DNA of 64,000 bases from positions 11,857,756 to 11,921,755 of the forward strand of contig OY755038.1 in assembly GCA_963576565.1 (NCBI GenBank). The letters are read 5' to 3'. The first letter of the stretch is position 1. Each line of letters starts with the position of its first letter. Below are positions 20,601-28,331 of this stretch, in pieces. This DNA is from Aspidapion aeneum (Eukaryota > Arthropoda > Insecta > Coleoptera > Brentidae). The notes under the pieces are model-generated. The model was not told where the DNA came from and made no database searches. It saw only the letters and a program-made list of their open reading frames with translations. Made by a program: the position numbers and the translations under genes.

Positions 20601-21970
20601 TTGCTCAAGCTCAGATGTTTTCAAAAGATATAGATTGTTTACGAAAAATTAAAGAGCTAACTTCAGACAGTAAAATTCTTAGTTTAAATCCATTTTTGGA
20701 CAATTCTGGTTTACTCCGTGTTGGAGGAAGAATAAAAAACAGTGAAGTTAGCTATGACAAAAGGTTTCCTTTACTCATTAAAGACAAGCATCCGTTCGCG
20801 GTTCTTATTATTCGTTATGAACATATAAGATATTTTCATGCTGGTTGTCAAGCAACTTTAGCCGCGATACGATTTAGGTTTTGGTTAATAAACGGGAGAA
20901 ATGCAGTGCGATATTACATTAGAAATTGCATAACTTGTTGTAAAACAAATCCCACTGCAAATGTCATAACTCAAATGGCAAATCTACCAAGTGATAGAGT
21001 ACGACCAGCGCGCCCATTTTTAAAGAGTGGTGTTGATTTCGCTGGCCCATTTTTAATAAAAAATAGCAAACTGCGTAACAGACAACTCATCAAATCATAC
21101 CTTTGTGTTTTCGTTTGCTTAGTTACAAGAGCGGTACACTTTGAGGTATGCACTGACCTCTCTAGTCAGGCATTTTTAGCGGCATTAAAAAGATTCGTTT
21201 CACGTAGAGGCATCTGTCAATTTCTGATGTCAGACAACGGAACTAACTTCGTTGGTGCACGTCACGAACTTCGTGAAATGTATCAGTCTTTGCGTGAATT
21301 ACACAACAACGACACCGTGATAGATTTTCTCAGGGAAAATAATATCGAGTGGAATTTAATTCCTCCGCGGGCACCACATTTCGGTGGCATGTGGGAAAGT
21401 GCAGTTAAATCGGCAAAGCATCACCTGAAACGAATTGCAGCAAATGCACACTTAACCTATGAAATGTTTTATACATTAGTGGTTGAAGTAGAATCGATTT
21501 TAAATTCCCGTTCGCTTACCCCAACAAGTTCCGATGCAAACGATTTCCAATTTTTAACCCCTGCTCATTTCCTCATTGGAGACACGTTAAGAACACCACC
21601 AGAACAAGATTATGTTGAAATTCCACTCAATAGACTTAGCCATTACCAGCAAGTTCAGAAGATGTTCCAGCAGTTTTGGGCTAGATGGAAGAATGAATAC
21701 TTGTCAAACTTGCAGCAGCGTTCAAAATGGCAATTTTCAAATAAACAGTCAGTTTTGCCTGGAGCCATGGTTATTATCAAAGAGGATAATATTGTTCCAC
21801 TACAATGGCCAATGGGCAGAATAATAAAGGTCTATCCAGGTGACGACGGCAACATTCGAGTAGTAGATGTTAAAATAAAATCTGGCATAGTTAGAAGACC
21901 AGTTTCGAAACTATGCATTCTCCCTATAGAAGACAAGCTACCCAATTGTGACAACCAATTGCAGCAATAG
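17675..21970 (+). CDS. pol: BEL 1 Pol (protease, RT, RNase H, integrase)
   Basis: The frame continues without a break from the Gag stop to 21970. In order: zinc-knuckle remnant (17675-17850); aspartic protease with DSG at 18125; reverse transcriptase with YCDD at 19355-19366; RNase H/A17-like region (GFCDSSEKAYGA); integrase zinc-binding H2C2 part (RYFHAGC..CITCC); integrase core with D at 21035, D at 21233 and E at 21395 (GVDFAG, SDNGTNF, GMWESA); and a C-terminal DUF5641-type domain (PGAMVIIKEDN, VSKLCILP). All catalytic motifs are present. It has no own start codon, so expression would need stop readthrough or an unseen mechanism. Confidence 0.95.
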   Translation, partial: FCKGSHFIFNCKDFLKLNTKDRESEVIKLKLCINCFKPDHTDVNKCTSNKCKLCFKAHNTLVHRDNYTLLSTQPAEKNSGANVRKDTQAVSESPENSKPNQSITAAYTGSSYIALPDSKTEINKKQTILSTALIYLRGKNGQQVKCKAVLDSGSMSNFVTTNIAKQLGLKMEKSQTPVAGVSGFSINIRGQVSTIMQSTQNKSQFDLDFLVVDKITGKIPVMSFSLTDLDLPRHIKLADPSCNVSSEIDALLGADIFYQLLGDHKISLGKTQPVLCQTKLGYVLSGSLLMALEDCHKSESFCNLTINSDVQEQLEKFWHIEECPSVKLLSNEEKQVEKHFVENTTRNENGKFVVKLPLRDNYTELGNSYDMALKRFYSLERRLNKDTELKRLYTEFMTEYADLGHMTLVPTIQTQPDKVLYYLPHHGVLKVSSLTTKLRTVFDGSAVSSSGLSLNDVLKVGPVIQDDLFSILSRFRKHNYVITGDVAKMFRCVLLDESQRDLQRIFWRANPSDPIQIFRLNTVTYGQACSSFLAIRCLYQVGLDNEKRFPEAARAIMRDFYCDDLLTGSDTIDNCIKLRKQISELLGDADFLLRKWSSNNKTILQDLRKNNEICQYIITDNHETKTLGILWDTSQDVLGFTVNFEIPNSSNITKRSILSLISKLFDPLGLAGPALIHAKIMLQNIWKLNLSWDDIVPTETQKYFKIFCQELKLLANIKIPRQAILKNHVELQVHGFCDSSEKAYGACVYLRSIDSIGQCNVTLLCAKARVAPLKIQTLPRLELLGSVVLSKLVDKTIRALEIDISNIWYWTDSTIVLGWLNSEPSTLKCFVANRVAEVQRLTDMKQWRHVKSEDNPADVISRGASPGALLDNQMWWHGPPWLTLSTNNWPLTEFSKSNHVELPERKNLKKQSLLITFEDFDLFEKFSSLSKLQRIFAYVLRFVNNCKIPQARQAERQGGFLTNFEYKNSLNKLTFIAQAQMFSKDIDCLRKIKELTSDSKILSLNPFLDNSGLLRVGGRIKNSEVSYDKRFPLLIKDKHPFAVLIIRYEHIRYFHAGCQATLAAIRFRFWLINGRNAVRYYIRNCITCCKTNPTANVITQMANLPSDRVRPARPFLKSGVDFAGPFLIKNSKLRNRQLIKSYLCVFVCLVTRAVHFEVCTDLSSQAFLAALKRFVSRRGICQFLMSDNGTNFVGARHELREMYQSLRELHNNDTVIDFLRENNIEWNLIPPRAPHFGGMWESAVKSAKHHLKRIAANAHLTYEMFYTLVVEVESILNSRSLTPTSSDANDFQFLTPAHFLIGDTLRTPPEQDYVEIPLNRLSHYQQVQKMFQQFWARWKNEYLSNLQQRSKWQFSNKQSVLPGAMVIIKEDNIVPLQWPMGRIIKVYPGDDGNIRVVDVKIKSGIVRRPVSKLCILPIEDKLPNCDNQLQQ

Positions 21971-21998
21971 TCAATGTTGAAAGTTATTAAGAGCTTTC

Positions 21999-22012
21999 AA
22001 GGGGGCGAGATA
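21999..22012 (+). promoter_or_regulatory. Polypurine tract of BEL 1
   Basis: AAGGGGGCGAGATA directly abuts the 3' LTR, which is the expected site for plus-strand DNA priming. Confidence 0.8.
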
Positions 22013-22359
22013 TGTCGGGGCCTTCTTTGCACTTCTTATATTCAATGGCCTATATCATCCCTCGCATTCCAAAGAAACACAAGTTTCGCTTAGCGCGGCA
22101 CACGCTCTGATTGGTGGAGATCGACGATCACCTGATGCTAGCGCTTGGATTGTGGTAATGTAACCGGCCGAGACGTAGGTGGGGACATTCGCTCGACAAA
22201 GCCATACAGAGAAGGGTCGTAGACGTTGCTACAATTAATTACCTATTTAAAATCAATTTATTGTCAAAATTACAGTCCGCTATCTCAATACAAGCTATTA
22301 CAAATAAACCTCATCTGTCATTATTACGGTAACTGAAACGACGAGTTCAGGACCATCCA
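22013..22359 (+). repeat. 3' LTR of BEL element 1
   Basis: 347 bp, the partner of 15522-15868, followed by the GTGTT target duplication and then by hairpin-ended repeat sequence. Confidence 0.96.
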
Positions 22360-22749
22360 GTGTTTATGTGGAAATATGGCGTGTGTGATATCAAACGAAA
22401 GGTAATTGAGTCTGGAGTTAAACAAAATACATTTTAGTTTTAAAAAAAAGGTGGGGGTAGATTTGAAAAATTAAAGTTTAAGTCAAAACATGGCTTGTGT
22501 GGTATCAAACGAAAGGTAATTGAGTCTGGAGTTCAATAAAATATATTTCAGTTTTTAGTTATATATTAACTCACACGTACACTATAATTATAGTACCTAG
22601 TGTGAGCTTAGGTGCCCATAGATTGGCAGAGTTTTTTTATTGCTGTCCAACTCATAGCGCTGCACAGTGGGCTTCCGGATCTGATTTTTGACCAAAATTA
22701 GAAAAATAGGTTTTGTAACAATATTTTGTTTTGAAATGAGAAAGAAGTA

Positions 22750-23250
22750 TGTACAATCAAAATGGCGAAGTTTCCTATTTATGAACCCGTAAGTATTAAA
22801 TTTAGTGTTAATAGTCGCTAAATATATATTTTGACTTAAATTTAAAAAAACTTATTTACCAATAGGTTTCAAATTTGGAACTTTGGCGTGTCTAAAGTCG
22901 TTGAGTATAATTATGATATCAAACTTAAAAGTTATATGACGGATCCAAAAGGGCAGAGTTTTCTATTTATGAACCGATATGTATCAAAATTGGAACTTTG
23001 GGGTGTGTAAAGCCGATAATTAAGATTTTTGACTCAAACCTAGAAAAAATATCATGGCGGATCCGAAATGCAGAACCTTTACATTTTTAAACCGATATCT
23101 ATTATATCTGGAATTCTGCGGTGTTTAACGCCGCTTATTATTATTTTTTACTCAAACAAAAAAAACTTGCATGGCGGACCCAAAATCTTTATCCTATAGA
23201 CTATCCTATATTTATAAACCGATTAGTGTCAAACCTGGTACTTAGGTTAT
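22750..23250. repeat. Degenerate minisatellite of about 120-bp units
   Basis: Four diverged units each contain a GGCGGATCCAAAA-like start, CTATTTATGAACCGATATGT, and TGGAACTTTGGGGTGT..AAAGCC. The frame at 23121-23330 arises from these repeats and is not a gene. Confidence 0.65.
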
Positions 23251-24198
23251 TTAAGGTTAAAGCCCACTGTGTAATGTGCAACAAAGCTGCGTTGAAAAGG
23301 ATGACGAGTTTACATAATAACATAAACTAAAAATCAAACTAAAACTTAAAAATATTAAAAAAAGTTAAACGGTATTATTCTTTGGCTCTACCAAAAACTA
23401 AAAAATAATACAAACGTAACACTAACTTTGTAGCGGATAAGAACCTGCAAATTTAAGGACTGCATAATCAAATAAGAATGATTTTTCCAGAAAAAATTGT
23501 TTTTAAGTACAACAAAATAAATATTTTTAAAGCGTCCACTTTTTTATAATAGTTTGTTAAAAGTCAGGTTTGGGAAACTGCTGATGATTTGAAATAGAAC
23601 CGTTTACCTTAAAAGCTTTTTTACCTAATTTTTTCTTTCATAAACAATCCACCTGTAAAAGTTTCATCTGTAATTTTCGGTTTTTGAGATATTGCAGTTG
23701 GTTTGTATTATGGAGTGACCATCTTTTTATTTGATTTTTAAATAAGTACAAATATTTCTTTAAAATGATGTGTCACAACTGAACTTTTAATTTTTTTATA
23801 CATTATTTATATTTTTTATTAATAGATATTTTTCCATGTTTATTTGTTTAATTTAGCCTAAAGTGCTTTAAAAATAATAAACAAAAACTTTTGTTAAGAC
23901 TGCATGCTTTTTTTTGAGTTTCATTCCAAATCCATTTTTAGTAAATTAATAATATCTTTCATACGGGCAACTTGTGGCAGCAGATTTTAAAGTACAATTT
24001 TCGAAAAATATGTATACATACTCTTTATAAAAATAAAATTTTTAAAAACATGGTTGATGAGGGAAGCAAAATTTTTGTCCAACATTTATAAGAAATTTAT
24101 CTTTTTATAGAATTTCAGAAATGCCACGCAAAAACCATTGTCTGACCTGTCTACACATCAAAATTTGAATCAAAATGTAAAGGTAGAAAGTCTAATTA

Positions 24199-25074
24199 GG
24201 GGAAAGGGGGGCAAAATGGAGAGAGAGACTTAATTTTATAGGCTTATTTCTCCTATTAAATGGTCACCATTGCGTCCGTCATTTGGAATTAAGTTGGCTA
24301 GATACGTTATCTTTATGTTCTACTTTTCAGTTTAAACGATTTAGAACTCCATCATACTTTTATTTTTGTAAAAAGTTGCGTTTGGTAAAATGGGGTGTCT
24401 GTGGCGAAACAGGCCGGGAGGTTGTGTAATTTAGAATCAATATTTTTGTAAGACCAGTTTTATTTATTAAAATACTAAACAAGTTAAAAATACTTATTTA
24501 AAAAATAAAAAGTTGTAATATAATGTAAATACATTTTAAAATAATTAAATTTAGTAACCAAGTCATCGCTGTCGACTCTCCTACACGAATTTTGCTTCAA
24601 TTTTTTGCAAAGACAACATAAAATACGACTTTCAGTAATGCTATCAAAAATTTTTTTTGGCCAAAATGGGGTATAGGTTACTAGGTATAACAAGGTACCC
24701 CATTTTGCCCCAATGAAAAAACCCCGTTTTGCCCCAAACCACCAGTTAAATTCAAACAAAAATCATACATAGTAAAGGACGAATTTTACGGGCGATGTGT
24801 TTAATTATAAATAATACATAAACCCACTAATTTTTCAATGTAAACAAAATTTTAGAAGTCTGTAAAAAATGTACTTACCGTCACAAAATGCGCAATAAGC
24901 AGCGCACAACATCACATTGAGCAAAAACCAACTTAAGCTCAGGCGACCGAGTTGAGAGTTGAACCAGTCATAAGGATAAAACATCTGATATTAAGAGGTT
25001 TCATTTTTGCGCAATTTACTTAAAACTGCGATATCCCGCTTTACCCGCGTACCCCATTTTGCCCCCCTTTCCCG
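24199..25074. mobile_element. TA-flanked MITE with GGGAAAGGGGGGCAAAATGG ends
   Basis: The inverted ends (G)GGGAAAGGGGGGCAAAATG are flanked by TA on both sides (24197-24198 and 25075-25076). Further GGGGCAAAATGGGGTA motifs occur internally in both orientations. The size is 876 bp. Ends and TA target suit the Tc1/mariner/pogo group. It carries no transposase. Confidence 0.75.
24880..24987 (-). other. Small frame with signal-peptide look inside the MITE
   Basis: Starting at an ATG preceded by TTAATATCAG, 36 codons read MFYPYDWFNSQLGRLS followed by a hydrophobic stretch rich in L, V, A and C, and end at GACG|GTAAGT, a good donor. It could be a captured exon or a chance frame. It lies wholly inside a MITE, and I see no second exon. 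Confidence 0.2.
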
Positions 25075-25354
25075 TACCTCTTTTACCAAGATTTATTGTA
25101 TGCGAATTTTATACAACATAAAATATTGTCATAAAATGGCTTAAAATCTGGATCAAACCGCCAAACAAATATGGTACTTTAACGCGAAAAATGACACTTC
25201 TAAAAAATAACTGAAAGTTACGTCAATTAAATCATAGTTGTTCAAGGCCTGCTGGACTATCTACTCCTTTTAGTAAAGGTGTTTGTTTAGAAGTTTCAGT
25301 ATATTTTTAATTTAACCCTTTTTGGCCAAAAATTAGGTCCGCGAGCCCACTGTG

Positions 25355-25712
25355 TGCATCAGAAAATCGACTGACGTTGATTGTCAAAATGGCATGACTG
25401 TTTTAGATTGGGTGCGCCCGTCCCACTACTTTGAGTTAAAAAGAGAGAATAAGTAGCTGGATGACAATGTGTGAGTTTAGTAAATAAAACGAGTAGACCA
25501 CTGTTTAGTTATTAGACTCATGTGTGTTTAATATTATTAAGCGCCCTTACTGATACATTAGTTTAGAAAGAGATGGTAAATAATCGGATAAATGGTAAAT
25601 AATCGGATAATAATGTATAAGTTCAGTCAATGACACGATTAGATTAGTTGCTGGTACGTTCCGAAATCACATTTTGTGTCGGGGTGCCGTGCTACGTCAC
25701 AGTCAGCGCCTT
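25355..25712. other. Non-coding; short TGGTAAATAATCGGATAA duplication
   Basis: A small direct repeat, GGTAAATAATCGGATAA, occurs at 25574-25612. The final 35 bases are the inverse of 15010-15045. No gene is seen. Confidence 0.45.
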
Positions 25713-26616
25713 ATTAATACAAATGGCTTAAGGCAACGCGATGACGTAGATATTCAATCTGATTTTTATGACATTCCAGTTGGCCAGTCGGGTTCAATGA
25801 CCTTTCAAATTCTATAGGTAACCTATGTTATAAAGACCTTGGTCACCAACAACATTTAGGCTGGTAGATAACATAAATGTAACTAAAAAATGTATCAAGA
25901 TCAATGCAACTTTTTGATATAATCAGAATACATATGCTCCATACTCAAGCATCTGACATTGCTTGGTCTGCACAGGGTTTTAGGTAGTATTAAAAAAATC
26001 GATTTAGTTTAACAACATTAAAGATATATTTGATATGAAATTGTATAAAATGTGCAGAAAAGAACCAAAAACACAAACAAATATATATCGTTTGTAAAGA
26101 AACAGTTGTCTGGTAACTCTGCAGACTATGACGCGGCAGTTATACTGCTCCACGATCAATAAAGAGAGACATACACATCATATTATGAGAGAAATAAAGA
26201 TAGATCTATTCAAGGTGGAACTTAACTGGACGACTGCAGTTACGTCATGGCGTTGCAATTAATACAAATGGCTTAAGGCAACGCGATGACGTAGATATTC
26301 AATCTGATTTTTATGACATTCCAGTTGGCCAGTCGGGTTTAATAACCTTTCAAATTCTATAGGTAACCTATGTTATAAACACCTTGGTCACCAACAACAT
26401 TTAGGCTGGTAGATAACATAAATGTAACTAAAAAATGTATCATCAATGCAACTTTTTGATATAATCAGAATACATATGCTCCATACTCAAGCATCTGACA
26501 TTGCTTGGTCTGCACAGGATTTTAGGTAGTATTAAAAAAATCGATTTGGTTTAACAACATTAAAGATATATTTGATATGAAATTGTACAAAATGTGCAGA
26601 AAAGAACCAAGAACAC
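25713..26616. repeat. Local direct duplication of about 360 bp
   Basis: 25713-26074 and 26258-26616 are nearly identical (GCTTAAGGCAACGCGATGAC, GACATTCCAGTTGGCCAGTC, TTGCTTGGTCTGCACAGG), with a few substitutions and a 4-base indel. The 183 bp between them match 14808-14992. So a repeat lies between two copies of the flanking DNA. Confidence 0.85.
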
Positions 26617-27196
26617 TCAAGAAAATTGAAAAAACTAGTAGCTTTCATTTTATTTAAAATTAATTAAACTAATTTTTCTTATCAACCAAAACATTTATTA
26701 AAATAGGATTTTTACCTTAGAAAATTAAATACATTAGATGTAGCTTCATTCCAAATTATATACAGGGTGTCCCATAACTTAGGAGCCATAGTACAACAGA
26801 TGATAGAGGAGGTTAGTTCAGATTAAAAAAATTAGTTATTTTACTATTTTGCAGTGTTTGGTATTTATGTTTTACAAAAAATATGCCCAAAAAACATTTT
26901 GGCATGAATTAATACCGAATTTTTATAGTAATTAAACCAAAATAATACAAAATTTTTGTGCTCAATTTAGCTAGTTGATGTCTTAATTCCTGTTTTAAAA
27001 CTGTTTTCAGTATTTCTTGGATTTCTCTTCCTTCTGTGTTGAGAAAAAGCATTTTAAAAATTTTAAATATGTGGAGATGAATTTCAAATAAGACTGCAGA
27101 AGATCGATCTATAACTTATAAAAACGAATAGACATGTTCCGGGATACATTTTTTGACGTCTTTAAATACCAAAACTGCTTCTTGATAGGCCTTGTT
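26617..27196. other. Non-coding; lone CAGGGTGTCCC transposon end at about 26764
   Basis: TACAGGGTGTCCCATAACTTAGG resembles one end of the CAGGGTGT-ended elements in this window, but no matching inverse end was found nearby. Otherwise AT-rich. Confidence 0.45.
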
Positions 27197-27198
27197 TA

Positions 27199-27424
27199 GT
27201 CCTTGCCATACGCATTTACACTTTTGTGACTTTGACATGAAATAAATATATTTCCTAACCAGAAAAATATAAAAAGTAAATGTCATGTTGGTATAAAATT
27301 AAAGTAAAAAATGTCATTGTATCTGGATACAAAGATGCTGACTGTAGGTTGACAAAAAAACGCACACATATGATAATAAAAAGGTTGAAAATGTCACAAA
27401 AGTATAACTGCCTATGGCAAGGAC
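27199..27424. mobile_element. 226-bp TA-flanked MITE, GTCCTTGCCAT ends
   Basis: GTCCTTGCCATACGCATTTA and the inverse of ACTGCCTATGGCAAGGAC form about 36-bp imperfect inverted repeats. They continue through ACTTTTGTGAC and are flanked by TA at 27197-27198 and 27425-27426. It is a mariner-type non-autonomous element. Confidence 0.8.
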
Positions 27425-27426
27425 TA

Positions 27427-28103
27427 TAGTTTAATATGAGAGGATTTTGAAAAGGCTGCATTTTTGAGATCTTATATAAAATTGTATTTTAAAATGATCA
27501 ATTTAAGAAATAACGAATTAATTAAAAAATAAAAATATAAAAAGCAATAAAAAATTAAATACTGAGTGTAACACGTTATTTTAATGAAAAATTTGAGCTG
27601 ATTTCAAATTTTTTTAAAAAAGGGTCATTTAGTAAAAAGAATTCTTATCAACTTTATGTAATATTTTAAAAAGTGTCAGGAAAAGTTCAATTAAATAGTT
27701 GGAGTTTTATAGGACAAAACTATAAAAAAACAATTTCCCCAAAATAAAGTGTTTATAAAAACCAGCCTTTTTAACCCTCTAGAAATGCCTGAAATCCCCC
27801 GAATTTCGTACACACTTTACATGTTGAAACAAGGAATTATAGCTTATGCAGGTTCTAATGTATTTAATTTTTTAGGATTTTTGCAGTAATTAGAAATAAA
27901 TATTTAACCAAACAAACATATAATTACATTTTGGTTTAAGTTTAAATTATCCTAATGATTTATTGTAGTACTTTTAAACTGCCTGTCTTTTGAAAAGGAT
28001 TAAATACCCACTTTAAAAGACACTCAGTGACAAGTTTTATCTTAGGACAAATAATAAAAAAGTTACAGTTAAAATAAACCTTTGTACCTAGCTTTTATAC
28101 AGT
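27427..28103 (-). other. Derlin-1 3' flank and probable 3' UTR
   Basis: AT-rich sequence below the Derlin stop codon. On the minus strand an AATAAA lies at 27964-27959, about 140 bp after the stop. No other gene is visible. Confidence 0.5.
27959..27964 (-). terminator. Candidate Derlin-1 poly(A) signal
   Basis: The minus strand reads AATAAA (TTTATT on the plus strand), at a sensible distance after the stop codon at 28104-28106. Not verified by transcript data. Confidence 0.45.
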
Positions 28104-28331
28104 CTAGTTCCCTCCCAAAACGTGACCATGACCCGCCCATCGATATCGGCCTCCGCCGCCAGGTGGGGCTCCTGCGCCCCCAGCCGGCCGTTCCGGAGCC
28201 ATGCCGAATCCGTGAACGCCTCCAACTTGGTCAGGTAACCACCGCTTTAGGAAACTGGGCGTTTGGAGCAGCAATGGGCCGCCCAGCTCCAGGGGATACT
28301 TGTAGACAAGAAAGAAATAGACGTGGCCGAC
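28104..28331 (-). CDS. Der-1: Derlin-1 coding exon 4 (C-terminus and stop)
   Basis: After acceptor CTTTTTAG the frame reads VGHVYFFLVYKYPLELGG, then TPSFLKRWLPD, a Gly/Pro-rich tail, and WAGHGHVLGGN before TAG. This is the last helix and cytosolic tail of Derlin-1 with its SHP-like box. It is notably GC-rich for the region and overlaps a meaningless plus-strand frame (28082-28393). Confidence 0.93.
   Translation of the reverse strand, partial: VGHVYFFLVYKYPLELGGPLLLQTPSFLKRWLPDQVGGVHGFGMAPERPAGGAGAPPGGGGRYRWAGHGHVLGGN

Larger units (their letters stand above)
15522..22359 (+). mobile_element. BEL/Pao LTR retrotransposon 1, young, near complete
   Basis: The element has two 347-bp LTRs (15522-15868 and 22013-22359) that begin TG and end CA and differ by eye at two positions. 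It has a 5-bp target duplication GTGTT (15517-15521 and 22360-22364), a tRNA-Tyr-type primer site, a gag frame, a pol frame with protease, RT, RNase H and integrase, and a polypurine tract before the 3' LTR. It is inserted in a hairpin-ended repeat. The low LTR divergence indicates recent insertion. A single in-frame stop separates gag from pol. Confidence 0.97.
15092..22632 (-). mobile_element. Hairpin-ended repeat family, copy 2, split by BEL element
   Basis: The TTAGCTCACAC hairpin end, TCTG microsatellite and first internal unit lie at 15092-15521. The remaining units, second hairpin and terminal TTGGCAGAGT lie at 22360-22632. Removing the BEL/Pao element at 15522-22359 and one copy of its GTGTT target duplication restores a continuous element like copy 4. 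Confidence 0.85.
22663..25354. mobile_element. Putative DNA element with CACAGTGGGC inverted ends
   Basis: The left end CACAGTGGGCTTCCGGAT and the inverse of the right end (CACAGTGGGCTCGCGGAC) stay similar for about 40 bp, including ATTTTTG.CCAAAA. A third inverted copy of the terminal motif lies at 23263-23271. No transposase is visible, and the target duplication is not clear. It contains the minisatellite at 22750-23250 and the TA-flanked MITE at 24199. Confidence 0.55.

Noticed and set aside
19354..21153. Minus-strand frames inside BEL 1 pol
   Set aside because: They are shadows of the pol reading frame with no independent features.
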